Shown here one piece after another: positions 1-12,289 of a stretch of DNA of 64,000 bases. Position numbers and translations under genes: made by a program. The DNA is from Gymnopilus junonius. Lineage: Eukaryota > Basidiomycota > Agaricomycetes > Agaricales > Galerinaceae. Location of the stretch: positions 94,540-158,539 of the forward strand of contig JADNYJ010000089.1 in assembly GCA_015501075.1 (NCBI GenBank), given 5' to 3'. Within the stretch, counting starts at the first letter, position 1; every line of letters starts with the position of its first letter. Under the pieces are notes generated by a model that had not been told where the DNA came from, did not search any database, and saw only the letters and a list, made by a program, of their open reading frames with translations.

Positions 1-119
1 GGCAAATTAGAGATATGCAATACCGAAAGACGCTTTACAGTGAAGTTGCCTGTAAGAATTATACAGGGTCACTTTTTTCTACGTGCTATTATTTACCGAA
101 TTCATCCATTACAAACACT

Positions 120-1202
120 ATGTTGAACACAATATTCGCTAGTCTCGCGCCGCTGGCGTGTCTTATCACTGGAGTCCTCGCAGATCAAAATTTCACCGTC
201 ATCGACACTGACCCACCAATTGTGGTATGTTCCTTGTTTACTTCAAATGCTGACAGCCCACCTAATTTCTTTGAACTTGTCTACTAGTACTCAGGTCAAG
301 GGACAAGAGACGTCTCCGTCTGTAAACTCGACGCGAATGGGAATGTACAAGCTGGTCAAGCGGGGTGTTACAATTTTCCAACTCAATGCACCTCAAGCGT
401 TACTATGAGCCAAAATCTAGATGGCAAAGCAGATGCAACATTCACATTCCAAGGTAAGCCCGCGGTCGCTTACCTTTCTTTCCAGAGCAGAGACGACTGA
501 TAGTTATGGCACAGGGTCCGCTATATACATCAATTCTGGCTTATATGACATTTCTCCCGTTTATACCATCACCCTCGATGGTCAAGCTACAGATGTTGAT
601 GGCGTGCGTCCCTCTCGGGCGTTCACTTGTTCAACGCTCTTCTCAAAGACCGGTCTCGACCCGACCGCCCAACATACCATCTCGCTCACTGTAAAAGGGC
701 CGTCTCCGAATCGCAATATGACGGAGGACCCAAATGGAACTGCACAGCTGTTCTCGTTGATTAATTTCATGTGAGTTTTTCTTATTCAAATTCCATATTC
801 CATTCGTGGTGGAAGTCGTGCAAATTTTTTTTCTTTTCCCCTTTCAGTTGCTGTTCCCAATATTTAACTAGAAGAGAGCTGACGTCTTTTACGCTACACA
901 GCCGTACGATTGCAGAACCCGGCTCCAGCAGCTTAAACAGCTCAACCACGACTTCCAGTTCAAACAGCTCAAATGCTGCCAATACGAGTGCAGGACAACC
1001 ATCCCATCTCCATCTTCAAGCTCAAGCAGTACGGGTGCTAGTACACTTCCGACCACCTCGACTCTCCAATTCATCGACGAACTCTGCTACTCCGACAGCC
1101 AGCTCTGCTATAGATGTATTTACTTCTTCTATCTTACGGTCTGGCGTGCTAGTGTTTGGTGCGTGGGTCGCTCTTGGGACCACGAGTATTTACGTCTTCT
1201 AA
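120..1202 (+). CDS. Secreted Ser/Thr-rich protein, probable GPI anchor
   Basis: Four exons give a continuous frame: 120-224, 288-453, 515-770 and 848-1202 (293 residues). Splice phases agree and the introns have GTATGT, GTAAGC and GTGAGT donors. The first about 20 residues (MLNTIFASLAPLACLITGVLA) form a signal peptide. The body has a motif common in Agaricomycete cell-surface proteins (a DTDPPIVY start, then SPVYTITLDGQATDVDG). The C-terminal third is Ser/Asn/Thr-rich, and the protein ends in a hydrophobic tail after a small-residue site, as in GPI-anchored proteins. The third acceptor could instead be at 901. Around 1010-1065 another frame is more Ser/Pro-rich than the annotated one, so a compensating frameshift pair is possible. 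Biochemical function is unknown; a cell-wall or surface role is inferred. Confidence 0.65.
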
Positions 1203-1719
1203 TAGTTACTTGAACTCTATGAGTTATTCATCTATGTATTGGTCGTCTTAGACTCCTTCACGATCTAAATTTATTGTACTACTAGTAGATGTAATTTCCA
1301 CTCTATCAGTGATGGATAAAGACCTGCGACAAGGGCAACATGAAATTGAACGGAAGGCAGATGCGGGAAAGTGTACTTAGTCCCAGGGCGCTGTCCAATG
1401 CAGTTTGCTGTATGGTCACTAAATTGAGGGAGACCCCTTGCGAATGTCTCAACGTTCAAAGGCGAACAGTATAAGTACTGTGATCTCGCTAATGGGACCT
1501 AAACATATATTAGACAATAAACTCATTCTTTAACAGCACAAGCCAATGTTGGTTAGATACCCCGTACTTGGCGGTCCCAGCTTCTATTAAAAAAGAGCTC
1601 TTAATGCACCGAAAAGACTGTGAGCATCCGTCACTGGCGACTTTCCAATGAGAGGATCTATTATTAGAAGGCCCAGCCGAGCGAAGATCATGATCGACAC
1701 GTGAGAGAGGTCTCAACGT

Positions 1720-2743
1720 TCAACTCTCATCTCTTCTTTCACTGTCAATCCCTTCGTCTGCGTTGCTCCGTGTCAACCTTGTCATTCGCCAGCGCACTCT
1801 GGTACCAATCAGTTCTGCACAAGAGGTTCTTTCTATGAAAGGTGCTATACCTTGATTCTTTGCCTCATGTTCATACCCAGGCCCGAACCAAATTTTTCCT
1901 GCTGACTCGACGTTCTCAGAGGTCAAATCTTTGTCTATCACAGGGTTAGCAGCAAAGACGTACTTAGGTTTGCATTTTATTTCTGGTGTAAATGGCACTG
2001 ATCCACTCTTATTGTAGCTCTGAATACGATTCAACCCTTCTTAGAGACCCGCCGCGACTGTACCTCTTACACCACTGCCGGAACCAACGGATTAGGTGTA
2101 GGAGATGCGGGTGTATGTTGGCTGCCCTGAAGTCAATAAACGGCGCTAACGGGTCGTTGAGATTGACTGTTCAGTTTTGCTTTATGAATCCGTCTTATCA
2201 ATAATTAAATACTTTCTAGAGCGACCCTTTCTTGTGAATCGGTCCATTTGAGATGGATATTCCCATCGTTCTCAACTTTCTAGTACGCCTCATATTTCAT
2301 TTCCAAAATTTCTTATAAATTGACATTCTACGTTTCTCCTCCCACTAGCTTTATACCCCGTAGCTTCCCCGTGAACGTGTCTAGACAAGCCCTTACATGA
2401 ACAATTTAACAAAATTTATAACATCTTCGCCCGCTGTCCGAATATCAAATACGTCAAAAAAGAGTTGTCTCTGGGTAAATTCTAGGCATCATCCAAGCGC
2501 CATCCTTGGGACGATCCAGAAGATCCAAAAATAGCATGGCTATAAATCCTCGATATCTCCCTCAATTACACCTTTAACGCCGTTCCAGGCGTACCTATCT
2601 GATCGCATAAATACCTGACAAAAGACAGATGTCCCAGAATACGCGTACTTCGCGCTTTTCAACACTACTTCCTGACTCCATCCGCTCCATGTACGATCCA
2701 GCCAAACGTCAGTTGACAATGTCATACCTATTGGTCTTGGCAA
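1720..2743 (-). CDS. Unassigned spliced coding remnants
   Basis: Between the surface-protein gene and the G-alpha copies the sequence looks partly coding on the minus strand. Open stretches lie at 2540-2743 (aromatic-rich, with WLDRTWSGWSQEVVLK), about 2400-2480 (FFDVFDIRTAGEDVINFVKL) and 1720-2010 (with IWFGPGYEHEAKNQ). A possible acceptor AG precedes the last at about 2011. No continuous splice model could be built, and I recognise no domain. A short plus-strand run at 2390-2490 (NIFARCPNIKYVKKELSLG) resembles F-box/leucine-rich proteins but is equally isolated. Treat this as an unresolved gene or relic. I see nothing else in 1203-1700 or 2750-2950. Confidence 0.2.
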
Positions 2744-2956
2744 GGATGTTACGACAAACGTTCCGGATTTCTTTCACACGAATGTATCATGAATCTGCTC
2801 AAGAATCAAGACGTTCAACAGTCTTGTCAACTATGGCCCATCTGACGCGTATAAAGACCCGGTTGCTGCTGATATTCCATCTTCAGCTCCTACCCGCCGG
2901 GACTCGTTCTCTAGTTTCAAACTCGCGTTCTTCTGACTGACAATAATGGGTTCTTT

Positions 2957-3600
2957 TCAGTTTTTCCTTGCTCTCGCTTTCGTTGGAGTCGGAGTTGTGG
3001 AATCAGTACGCGCCTCGTCCTCCTTTTGTACGACGTTCTTCAAATCCGCCTCAAGAAGGTACAAAGAAGAAAGTAACTTCAGGACGACAGCGGAAGCTTC
3101 TTGATCCATGGACCCATCTTTGACGAATTCGACGACGCGGACGATAGACGGCAAGACGTTTAAGAGGATAACAGGACGCCATGAAGATCGATCTACTTCC
3201 CAGCTTTCCTTATCGTACATCATCCGCAAATTTGTAAGGGGTCGAGAGTATTAGCTTGAACTGCTGCCAGTCGAGGAAACAAGATACGCACACTTCACTG
3301 TGGTCGACTTGCCTGATCATATGGAAGAAATCAGACAACGCTAAAGCGGAAATGAAAAATCATAGCGGAAACGTACCACTTCCAGGTAACCCAACCAACA
3401 GAATCCGATCTGAATGGTAAGTTGCCAGCCTCATTCTCACCTTTGGCTGCTTCGATCAGCGCACAACGCCGCTTAGCGGCTTCCTCTTCTTTCTTTAGCC
3501 GATTTCGTTCTTGACGCTTTTTCAGAAAGCGTTTGATGGCGCGAAATGCAACAGCAAAGAGATCATTGTAGGTACTCGAACTGGCGGAAGGCGTTTTCAT
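2957..3600 (-). pseudogene. Truncated G-alpha-like GTPase, splice-site mutant
   Basis: The start at 3600 (MKTPSASSS) opens a basic, charged N-terminal helix like that of the other G-alpha-like copies. A P-loop follows, split over exons: RILLVGLPGSG at 3377-3409 and GKSTTVK on a 21-nt exon (3292-3312). The next exon (RMMYDKESWEVDRSSWRP, from 3226) is nearly identical to the copy at 55855. However, the acceptor dinucleotide before it is AA here and AG there. Coding similarity stops near 2980, after TPTPT, so switch I, switch II, G4 and G5 are absent. The gap between the first two coding segments is only 31 nt, below a usual intron, suggesting a deletion. I infer a 3'-truncated, non-functional G-alpha paralogue. 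Confidence 0.75.
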
Positions 3601-3615
3601 GCTAAAAGTCGCCAA

Positions 3616-4510
3616 CGTGTTTCAGTGTGACGTTGAAGTCAAGAGAGAGGTGATCTGACCAGGAGGCATCAACTATTATAAGTTCTTGTACTTGGAATCA
3701 AAGACAAGAAGCCAGATGCATAGGCAGTGATGACATTTAGTGAGAGCGCAATAAAGATCTTCGATTCTGATTCGGTTCATTCGAACAGTCAAGAGTCAAG
3801 AAGGCTGATAGTCGGCGATGTTGCTCCACATTTGACAAGGACATTGAGAGACACGAGTGAAGATGCGCAGATAGCCCAGGAACCAGAACTTCGAGAATCA
3901 TGAGAGTTGGTGAGAGGGGAGCGCTTCCCGTGGCTGTGCGCTGCCTGTTATTCTTAGTCCGTCTTTCCAGCCCGAACAATGCCCGAGCCCAGCCCACCTC
4001 AAGGTCACGCTCAACGCCAAAAGCATGAGACCAGTACCATAAAACGGTATGCATTGCATGCGTGACTAAACGTGAAGTACATAAGTATATACAAGAAGAC
4101 TATGAGAAAAAACAAACGATTGAGACGAGCGACTATTAGGGAGTGTGCAGACATATGCAGATGTAAAGTAAATATAATAAGATCCAAAATAAGAAAAGAT
4201 GAGGAGGAAGGGACCAGCTCCTACTTCCCAACATTCCATTCCGTTGTATAAGATGGGCGGGTAATGCAGACAACAGAACAAAACGAGAAAACAAAATGGG
4301 GGCGTACGTATGTATATATGTAGGTATATAAACCAAACCGGCGACGATATATAACAAGGGTTGATTAACTGGTGCCGTATTTTTGTAGATGTCGAAAGAA
4401 CAACTGTGATCAGGCGATGTTGAGGGGGGGATGCTGAGAAAACAAATTACATCTAATGATAAGTGATATGATAGATGAGAGGCCACGAATGACAACGAAG
4501 ATATGGATGA
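3616..4510. other. Intergenic, no gene seen
   Basis: This interval lies between two minus-strand G-alpha copies. It contains AT-rich microsatellite-like stretches (TATATA/GTATGTA runs near 4130-4340). The open frames here are low-complexity and unconvincing. It should include the 3' UTR of the intact G-alpha gene and the promoter side of the truncated copy. Confidence 0.5.
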
Positions 4511-6793
4511 TCATACGAAGTCGGCCGTTTTGAGGTAGTCGCGGATGATGCTGTCCTTGACTTTGATAGTCAATCAGACGCGTTAGTGATCAGACTAGAT
4601 GGATGGATAGAATGTAACGCACCTGCGCTGATGGTGGCGGACGTCGCCTTGGTGTCCTGGGGCCGTATAAAGTTGAACAATAGAATCAGAGAAGACTGTT
4701 GAGAAAAGAACATACCACAACCGAGGTAGGATAGAAATAGCTCGACCTTTGAGCAGGCGAGTTCTCCTTGAGAGACTCAATGAACTTTTGCTTGAGATCT
4801 TTGTCACAGCAATATATCAGGGGCGGATGAACGCGAAAAATTCGATCTAAAACTCACACTTGACAACGTGGCCAACATCATTCGGTCTATCGCCGTAGCT
4901 GGGCATGTACTTCTTAACCATGATGCCCGCCTTGAGCTTCTTCTTCAGAATATCGCACTTGTTGAGGAAGAGGATCATTGTCGAGCTGGCGAGCAACTTG
5001 GAGCCGCAGACGTGCCGCCAGAGGAGGAAGGAATCCTCGAGCCTGTTGACGCGGGAATCTTCCGCTAGACGTTCATCGAAGCAAGATACAGCTGGATGGG
5101 AAAGGAAGAAGGGGAGGAGATCGATTAGTATGATATGATAGATATCTTGCAATCAAAAGGCCGACGTACGAGCAACTGAGGTATATATATATATAAATCG
5201 AAGCGGTTAGTTTACCAGTCATCATGGTAAAGGTGGATAATGATGGAGATCATCATGAAATGGACTCACGGAAGATGATGGCCTGTACATTATCGAAGTA
5301 GGGAATCCACGCATGGCGCTAGGAGACGAGTGAATTAGTTTTCTGAACGTTAGGCGAGGGCAGGAGTAGAAGAAAACATACTACAGTCCGTGAGCCACCG
5401 ACATCGTACAGGATCCACTCTTTACCAGCGTCGCCGCCGATACCGCCAGAGAAAAGAGTCGTGTCCTTGTTTTCGAACTCGATTCTGTACTCCTGCACAC
5501 CCATAGTCCGTAAACGAGCCCGAACGACATCGTCGTCTGATGGCTCGTAATCCCTCTTTGCGATTCGGTCAAGATCGTCTAGGAAGCTGAGGAGAAAGAA
5601 CGTAAGCAACGCGAAAATAAGAGAGAAGGAAATCGACATACAACCCAGCGGAGTCCTCCAGCCTCAGCTTACGCTTTCTCAGAATAACCCTCACCACCTC
5701 ATCCGTCCACAGCGTCTTCATATCCTCCAAACAACTCGCAATGACTTCCGTAGCATCATCCACCCCAACATCCGGACTACCAGGAGGCGGCGTCCCCTCC
5801 CTACTCGTACCATGCCCATGCTGGCTCATCGCCAACATCGAAGCCCGCTTCGCCACACCCCTCTCCAACGCCTCCTGCAGCCGCACGACCCCAAACTCCT
5901 GGGTACTCCGCCGCCCAACAAGAGCCTGAGATTCCAGCTCGAGACTGAGAGGACCATAAGCATGCGCAGCGCCATCTTGTTCTTCAACTGCGCTGGCACC
6001 CAGCAGTCGCTGAAGATCCTTCTCCACCCTCCGCAGAGGACCGAGGCGGAGCTTGAGCAGCTGGTGTTTGCCCGTGAGGAGGGTGGATAAGGGAGCTTTC
6101 TGTCGGGAGAGGGAATTCGTGCGGGAGAGACCTGGGGCGTCGGCGGAGATAGAGCCGGCTCTGTCGCGGTAAGTGAAGGATGCGATAGCGGGAGAGGCGC
6201 CTTCTTTGGATAGAGGGTCGTAGTCGAACGTGGAAGGGCCGGGAGACTCGAGGGATGGGGTGAGAGGGACGTGGCCGGTGACAAGAGGGCTGCCTGGGAC
6301 GGCAAGTTCGAGGGGCTCGCCGTCCATCTCGGCTTGGAGGGTCTCAACGATGGTGATGATAGATCGGATGACGTTGAGCTGGATGACGGACCGCCATGAG
6401 AGTCGTTCTGCCTCCCACGCATCTCTGGCGTATTTCATACGAAAATCTACGCAACGTATTGTGAGATCTGAGAAATGAAGTAGAGAGAGATGAATGAGAC
6501 GTACTCTTCAGCGTTGTCGATTTTCCTAGCAGAATCGATCAAGAAATGAGAAAAGCTACAAAAGTCGAGGAAGAACGGTACTGACCACTCTCAGATTGAC
6601 CGAGGAGAAGGACCCGGACGATGTACTTCTGTTTCTTCAACGCCAGCTTCTCAGCCTTGAGCTGCTCGTCTATCTGATCGCTGACCCGCTTTTGCTCCGC
6701 CTCAGTGGCCTCTCTCGCTGCGCGTTCCCCAGCCGTCTCATTGGGTGGTGGTGTGTGGAAGATGGCGAACGGATCGGCTTCGGTGGCTCCCAT
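4511..6793 (-). CDS. G-protein alpha subunit, intact, long helical-domain insert
   Basis: Ten exons join in consistent phase: 6586-6793, 6505-6525 (21 nt), 5642-6446, 5382-5586, 5270-5318, 5170-5175 (6-nt microexon), 4858-5091, 4716-4798, 4623-4656, 4511-4560. They encode 564 residues. Nucleotide-binding motifs are present: P-loop GQSESGKST (65-73), switch I RARLRTMG (Arg369 and Thr372 at the catalytic and Mg positions), G3 DVGGSR (406-411), G4 NKCD (475-478) and G5 TSVVDT (534-539). Gly2 is positioned for myristoylation, but Cys3, the usual palmitoylation site, is Ala. The catalytic switch II Gln is Ser410. About 200 extra residues interrupt the helical domain, against about 350 residues in a typical G-alpha. 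The product should bind GTP and relay a receptor signal at the membrane. The start was chosen as the ATG giving MG. Confidence 0.93.
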
Positions 6794-7690
6794 GTCCAAG
6801 TGTGGAAAGGAGGAAGAAAGGAAGAAATAAAGAAAAAGAGAAGGAAAGAAAGGATTAGGATGAGAGTATGGGCGGAATGGAAATGATTAAAGGTGATATT
6901 GCTAATTGCTAATCGTGTCCGGTGATGAGAATCGGGATGTTCCACTGCGGCTTGACAGCGAAGTCGGGATCCTGTGAAATGTGTAAGAATAACTCGGGCG
7001 TTATGAGAGAACAACAAAAAATTTGAGCGTCTCATCATCCCCCGTCGTCGCAAGCAAACACAGCCGCATCAAAAAAGCTTACCTGGCTGATGAAGGTACT
7101 TGAAACCTGGTTCTTCCACAGCCGCGTACGCTCAAAGGGTCGGAGGGTGGTGGATGGGGAGAAAAGAACGAGCAAAAGGTCTGCAAGCAAGCTGAAGAAG
7201 AAAATCTATCGACCCTGCCCCGGCCAGATACCCACTTTTTAGCCGATCCACCCGCTTTGCTCTAGCAACAATTACGTCAAGCACCCTTTATATGTGTCCC
7301 CTAGTACCTGGGCGCTTCGTAATATTCTTTCGAAACGTCCTTCATTTCATTAATGAATCAGGTTCTTTTGACCCGTTCATTTGGCACTCCCATCGTCTGC
7401 ATTCAATCCCGCTATCCAACGTTTTGGAGGTTTTGAATGCCGGAAGCATCGCTCTTGGTGTTGAAGGTTTCGAACGCTGCGACACGAGGGCTTCCTCCTC
7501 TCTAATGCCAAGCCTACCTCGGACAAAGCGTTGTTACAACACTATATGGTCGTCAAGTCACAGTAGATGATTATCCCCGCCTCGATCTCCGTCTCAAATG
7601 GGTCTTTTGCCTCCGTTAGGATCGCCATCGATGTCGTTGTTCCCAGCTACCGGGGTCAATATACCCCCTGATATTTCTAGGAAGTGCTCA
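6794..7690. other. Promoter side of the G-alpha gene, otherwise unassigned
   Basis: The first several hundred bases upstream of the G-alpha start are purine-rich on the plus strand and probably hold its promoter and 5' UTR; I can name no motif. An open frame at 7292-7570 (plus) has no recognisable domain or splice context and is not called a gene. Confidence 0.4.
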
Positions 7691-7699
7691 GTCTAGAAC

Positions 7700-8207
7700 T
7701 CAACTAGGCCCGAGACTGGATTCTATCAAATGTTTATCAATAACCGTTATCGACTCCTGTGCTGCTTCCCGTTCCTGTACTTTGCTTGGCTCCTGGATTT
7801 GTTTTGGGTAAAATAGACATTTTGGGAAGTACATGACGCAGCAGTGCTTACAGACTTCCAATTCCGAAGAATTCCCCTGTCTTGAGCCTTGAACCCCTTC
7901 ATCCAACTGTAACACGCTCGTATCCTTTATTGTTCTCAAATCCAACGATGACGCGTCGCGTCGGTCATTAACTCGCACTGAACAATACCGGTACATGCGC
8001 ATCCGACATGACCTTTTCCAATTTCAGGCGGAACAATCCGATCATTCGGAACGCTTCGCCTAGTAGTTGTGCAGACGAGGCATAGGTCGATTCTTCTTTT
8101 TCGATCCAGGCACAAAACCCTTCCCACGAGCCCTGCGTGTCCATTGCTCCCGTCCTCCACATGACCTTCGGTCTCCGGAGGTGTGGCTGGTTACCCACCG
8201 GTCTCAT
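7700..8207 (-). CDS. Hypothetical two-exon protein
   Basis: Two overlapping minus-strand frames (7968-8207 and 7700-8002) look coding. The first has a balanced stretch with GSWEGFCAWIEKEEST and LLGEAFRMIGLFRLKLEKV. The second has a Cys-rich patch (CKHCCVMYFPKC) and a charged C-terminus. A GTATTG donor near 7990, followed by an AG about 60 nt on, would join them into a protein of roughly 150 residues. I do not recognise a family. It sits next to decayed transposon-like sequence and may be a fragment of such a gene. Confidence 0.25.
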
Positions 8208-8705
8208 TTCCCTTCAGGTCAAGTATTATGAGGTATTCACTAGTTACACTGTCACATCTTATTTAACTGGACCAATTTGGTGATCATTATTGTTTTATGG
8301 GCACATCATGCAGGGTTTGTGAAAAGGTACAAGCCTAACGGTAGCATGTAGTTGGAACACCGGCATTTTATGAATAAAATTTTCGGAATTTTGTAGCCTA
8401 TAGAGAGTTAGATTTGAACTATACAGGGCTATATTGAAATGATCATGGTCATATTTTGTGGATGATGTGGCAAGGGAAGCTTATTGCATTTGCACCATGA
8501 AATTTAGTGTCCAGTTTTGAGGCATTGAGTCAAGGGTCTGATGTGGTATAATGGCACATGCAGAGTACTCCTCACCGTGACCATCATCATTTTGTGCCCT
8601 GACACTAAGCAGCAATATAATATTCCATTGATCTTTTTGTCCAGAAAATTCATGTTCATCTGTGTGCCTTTTCATCTCACCCACGCATTTACTTGGCCTG
8701 CTGCT

Positions 8706-11700
8706 ATGGAGAATGTAACTGAGAAGCTGAAGTCTGTCTTGGAGTCTGTGAACCAGCACAGCAATATTCTCATTCCTGATGCTCTCAAAGACCACTTCGA
8801 TGCAACTTGTGACTATCTCATTAATTATTGCACCCCATCTCCTACACCAGTGCCAAGCAATGCACCAACCCCTTTATTGAAACATTCTTTATCACAACAT
8901 TCCTTATTACAGCACTCTCCTTATAGCTCTCCAATTTCCAATAGCCCTTCTCATTCTGTGGTTCGCTCTCCCGATGTGCAGTACAAGGTCAAACTTAACA
9001 GGAAAACAACCTTGGATATTTTATATACTTATGAACATGGGTCTCTCATTTAATATCCAGAGACTAGCGCTACTGGCCGCATTGGGCATTTGTTTCTTAC
9101 GGACTCGAAGTCTCCCTGGGTTAACCCTACTCAAAATTTTGCTTACTCGCAAGGTGCACCCGATGGTTCAAAATCAAAGGTGAAGTGCCCCTTACTGGTA
9201 AATGATAAAGGCAAGGAAGTCCCTTGTAAAGAATACCATTCAACTTGTACATCCCAGATATGATCTATTCAATAGCCATACTTATTCCATGTGATTTTCA
9301 GGCCAAGGATCTAAAGTGTGCCCATTTGGCGACCTCACATTGCTTACTAGTCCACATTTCTGGGCTTCTCATGAGGATCTGGAGAGGTGCTTAAGTCAAG
9401 AGCGCGCATTGCATTGTTCCTCTTCTCCAGATAAGGAATTATTTCAGCACACACTTTCCTTCTATTTTGCAATCAGAAAAACTGGTTGTTATCATTCATC
9501 CAGGAGTATTATCTCGGGTTCTAATTTAACTGCATGCAACATGGATACCTCCACCACTCCAGAAGAAGGTCCTTCTGATTTCAAAGTCAAACTAGTCAAA
9601 GCACGGCATGGACAAGATGCAAAAAATACCTGCAATGGGGAGATCCTTTTTGAATATACAGCAGATGGACGGCCATATTTACGGTGCGTGTTATGCAGAT
9701 AATCTGAAAGCTGAAAGTCTAAATTTTGAATATCAGTTGTGAACATTATTGTTGAAATGTCAACATTGACCACTTTATTGACTTCGGTATCACTGGATCT
9801 TATGATTTGGAATACCTCAAAGCTCTTTTTAAGGATGATCGTGAAGTTATAGCTGATTTTGAAGAACATGCCACACTTTCACACCATATTGGGCCTAATA
9901 CATCCTGTCCTTATGTTGCTAACTTCTCAATGGTCAAGTTAAATTGTTGTAAGTCTTTTGTTACTTTGGGATGAAGAAAAGACTGAAGAGTTATTAACAG
10001 CTTCAGAGCACCGAAATAGTGATGGAAACATTGCTATTGCTTCTATGCACCATCTCGAGTGTCATTCAAAATTTCGAGTCTTTGAACTGCTTGAAGAATT
10101 CTGGTCAGAGTGCCCCAAGGTCTTAGTTGTTTGTCATGGTGATCATCCTCACCCAATACCTCTCCCCGCATGTACCCCTCCATCTACTATGAAGGAAATT
10201 TATTCCCTTCTTGAATCTTTACATTATGACCTGCCCGATCTTACACCTCGGCACTTCTTACACCATGCAGCCATGGAGGCTTTTCTATGGAAGAGACTTC
10301 CAGAGGTACAGAATCCTACATTAATTGATCTTCACCCATCACTTGGGAACAAGGACCATCTTCGATCCATGATCTTAAAGGTGCAAGAAACTCACTTTCC
10401 CTTTGGTACAGGGTGGGAAGGTATGTTGGCGTTCATTGTTTATCAGTTAGGTGCTGAGCTCAGGAGCATTTACAGGTCTCATTCATCTCAAGAGTACTCA
10501 AGACAAGAATGCATTAGAAAGTAATGCCTACATTCATGTAGTGCTTGAGATTCCATATTCCCAAATGCTGAAACTGAGTACTGACTCTGATGACCTTGAA
10601 GATGAGGCCGATATTTTTGTTGAAGATGATACTCCTTTCCACATTGTGGTCTGCATGACAGCAGAGGCGAGCTTTTGCCTTCTAAAGGCACAGTATTTAC
10701 AATGTGATATTGGGTTCAAACGTGTCATTGGCTTTAAGGAGTTCGAGCTTGGTGGCCTTCATCCTGAAACTCGGACAGGTAAGTTTTTGTTACTTTACTT
10801 CCTTTGGCACTTAATTCTGGTTAGGTATCACATATTGTCATATTTATCTCAATCGCCAGAGCGCTGTGGCTCATCAGATCATTTTCCAGAAGATCGAAGA
10901 AATTGTCCTCAAAGACACAGGTGAATGTCTTCAGTGGCGACATCTCCATGCAAATGATATAAGCGACATGGTAGGAATTCTTGAAATTGCTGTGGATCAA
11001 CATGGCAGGCAAGCAAAAGGTAATACTGCATATACAGTCTTGAAAATTACAAGGCTCCTGATCATAATTGGTTAGGCCTTGGAAGACATCTTAAATCACT
11101 GGCGCGGAAGCTTCCTGTCAAGGCCGACCTTCATGAGCCTCACTGTTCAATTCAGGAGCTCAGTGAATATGACCACCTACGATGCATCCTTAGGCTTTGT
11201 ATGAATCATTTCTTTCATAATATCAGAAAGACTTCGGTTCCAGATACCGTTCGTCAAGCTATGCATAGCTTGGTTTGCATGGAGCATAAAAATTGGGATG
11301 GTGCTTTGGCGCTAATCTCCTCAGAGGGCAGAAAAGCCAGTCGAGGTCCGTAACTCAGTCTTATCCTCTTTTCCTCTGACTAACATTTTGGGTAGATTGG
11401 TTGAATGATAAGATTCGTGCAAAGTTTGCATTCCCTGGGATTTGCTGGGAGAAAAGCTTTATCCCTCGTTCCGTCTGGCTTTCCGGAAATTCAACAACAA
11501 ATCTAATTGAAAGCATGCATTTCGATGTTAATCTCGAAGGTACATCATGCACCCTGGTCAGTGGCATCAGGAAAGGTCAATACTATGATAACCTCAATTT
11601 AAAACCTTAAGAGTGCATCTACAGCCTTATCTGCATTTCTTTACTAATGGTGTTACTAAAGAATACAATATCGCTGGGCATATGTGCTAGTTATCAATGT

Positions 11701-12098
11701 GGACATATGTCTGAGAGCATTACTAGGGGCATCAAGCACAAAAGTAAGCTTAATTAAAGTCCCAGTCGGATCATTAAGTGACAGATTTTTATCTCTGTAC
11801 AGGCAATTCCCACCAGAAGATGTTTGCTACTCAAGCTGTGGCCATTGAACACAGCAATAAACGCCTTAAGGAGGCCCATCAAGTAAAAGTTGACAAGGAA
11901 TCACGATTATCTCAAGCCAGGATAGGCAAGGGAAGCCCAGAACATGCAGCTCTTGCCTTGCAGCGTGCTACAAAACACTATAACAAGGCACTAGAGGCGA
12001 GTCTCCAGACAGTCGGATCAGGTTCTGGGAGAGTAGGACTGTTATTGCCTCAAAATGTTGGGGATGCAAGACAGCATAGACAACCATCTTCAATGTAG
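8706..12098 (+). pseudogene. Decayed multi-exon gene of an Agaricomycete repeat family
   Basis: A long chain of collinear coding segments runs from MENVTEKLKSVLESVNQHS (8706) to a charged coiled C-terminus (11778-12098; HQVKVDKESRLSQARIG). Conserved-looking blocks include ATGRIGHLFLTDSKSPWVNP, a Cys-rich stretch ending CPFGDLTLL, PHPIPLP, DIGFKRVIGFKEFEL, WRHLHAND and LVCMEHKNWDG. The layout matches a large family of repeated hypothetical proteins in mushroom genomes, recalled by pattern rather than searched. Two in-frame stops break it: TAA at 9051-9053 and TGA at 9753-9755, with the protein continuing in the same frame after each. It is probably a dead copy of a transposon-borne gene. I assign no enzymatic activity. 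Confidence 0.6.
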
Positions 12099-12289
12099 TT
12101 ACTTGTATTTCTCAGTGTGCCATGATCTTATGTCAATGAAAATTAATGTAGGACTTTATTATATTATATCTACCTTTGGTCAATAACCAACAAGAAAGAA
12201 CAGACAACAAAAATATTAATATGAAAGTTCTTTCCTAGTAAACGAGGGAGGGCAGAAGGGCGGGTGAACTACCAACAATAAATAACACC

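Noticed and set aside
3410..3440. 31-nt gap in the truncated G-alpha copy called as a functional intron
   Set aside because: Although bounded by GT and AG and phase-correct, it is shorter than any well-supported intron in the window and the copy is broken elsewhere. A deletion is more likely.
4136..4495. 119-codon minus-strand frame next to the intact G-alpha gene
   Set aside because: It is made of AT-rich microsatellite-like DNA with Tyr/Ile/His runs and lies in the probable 3' UTR.
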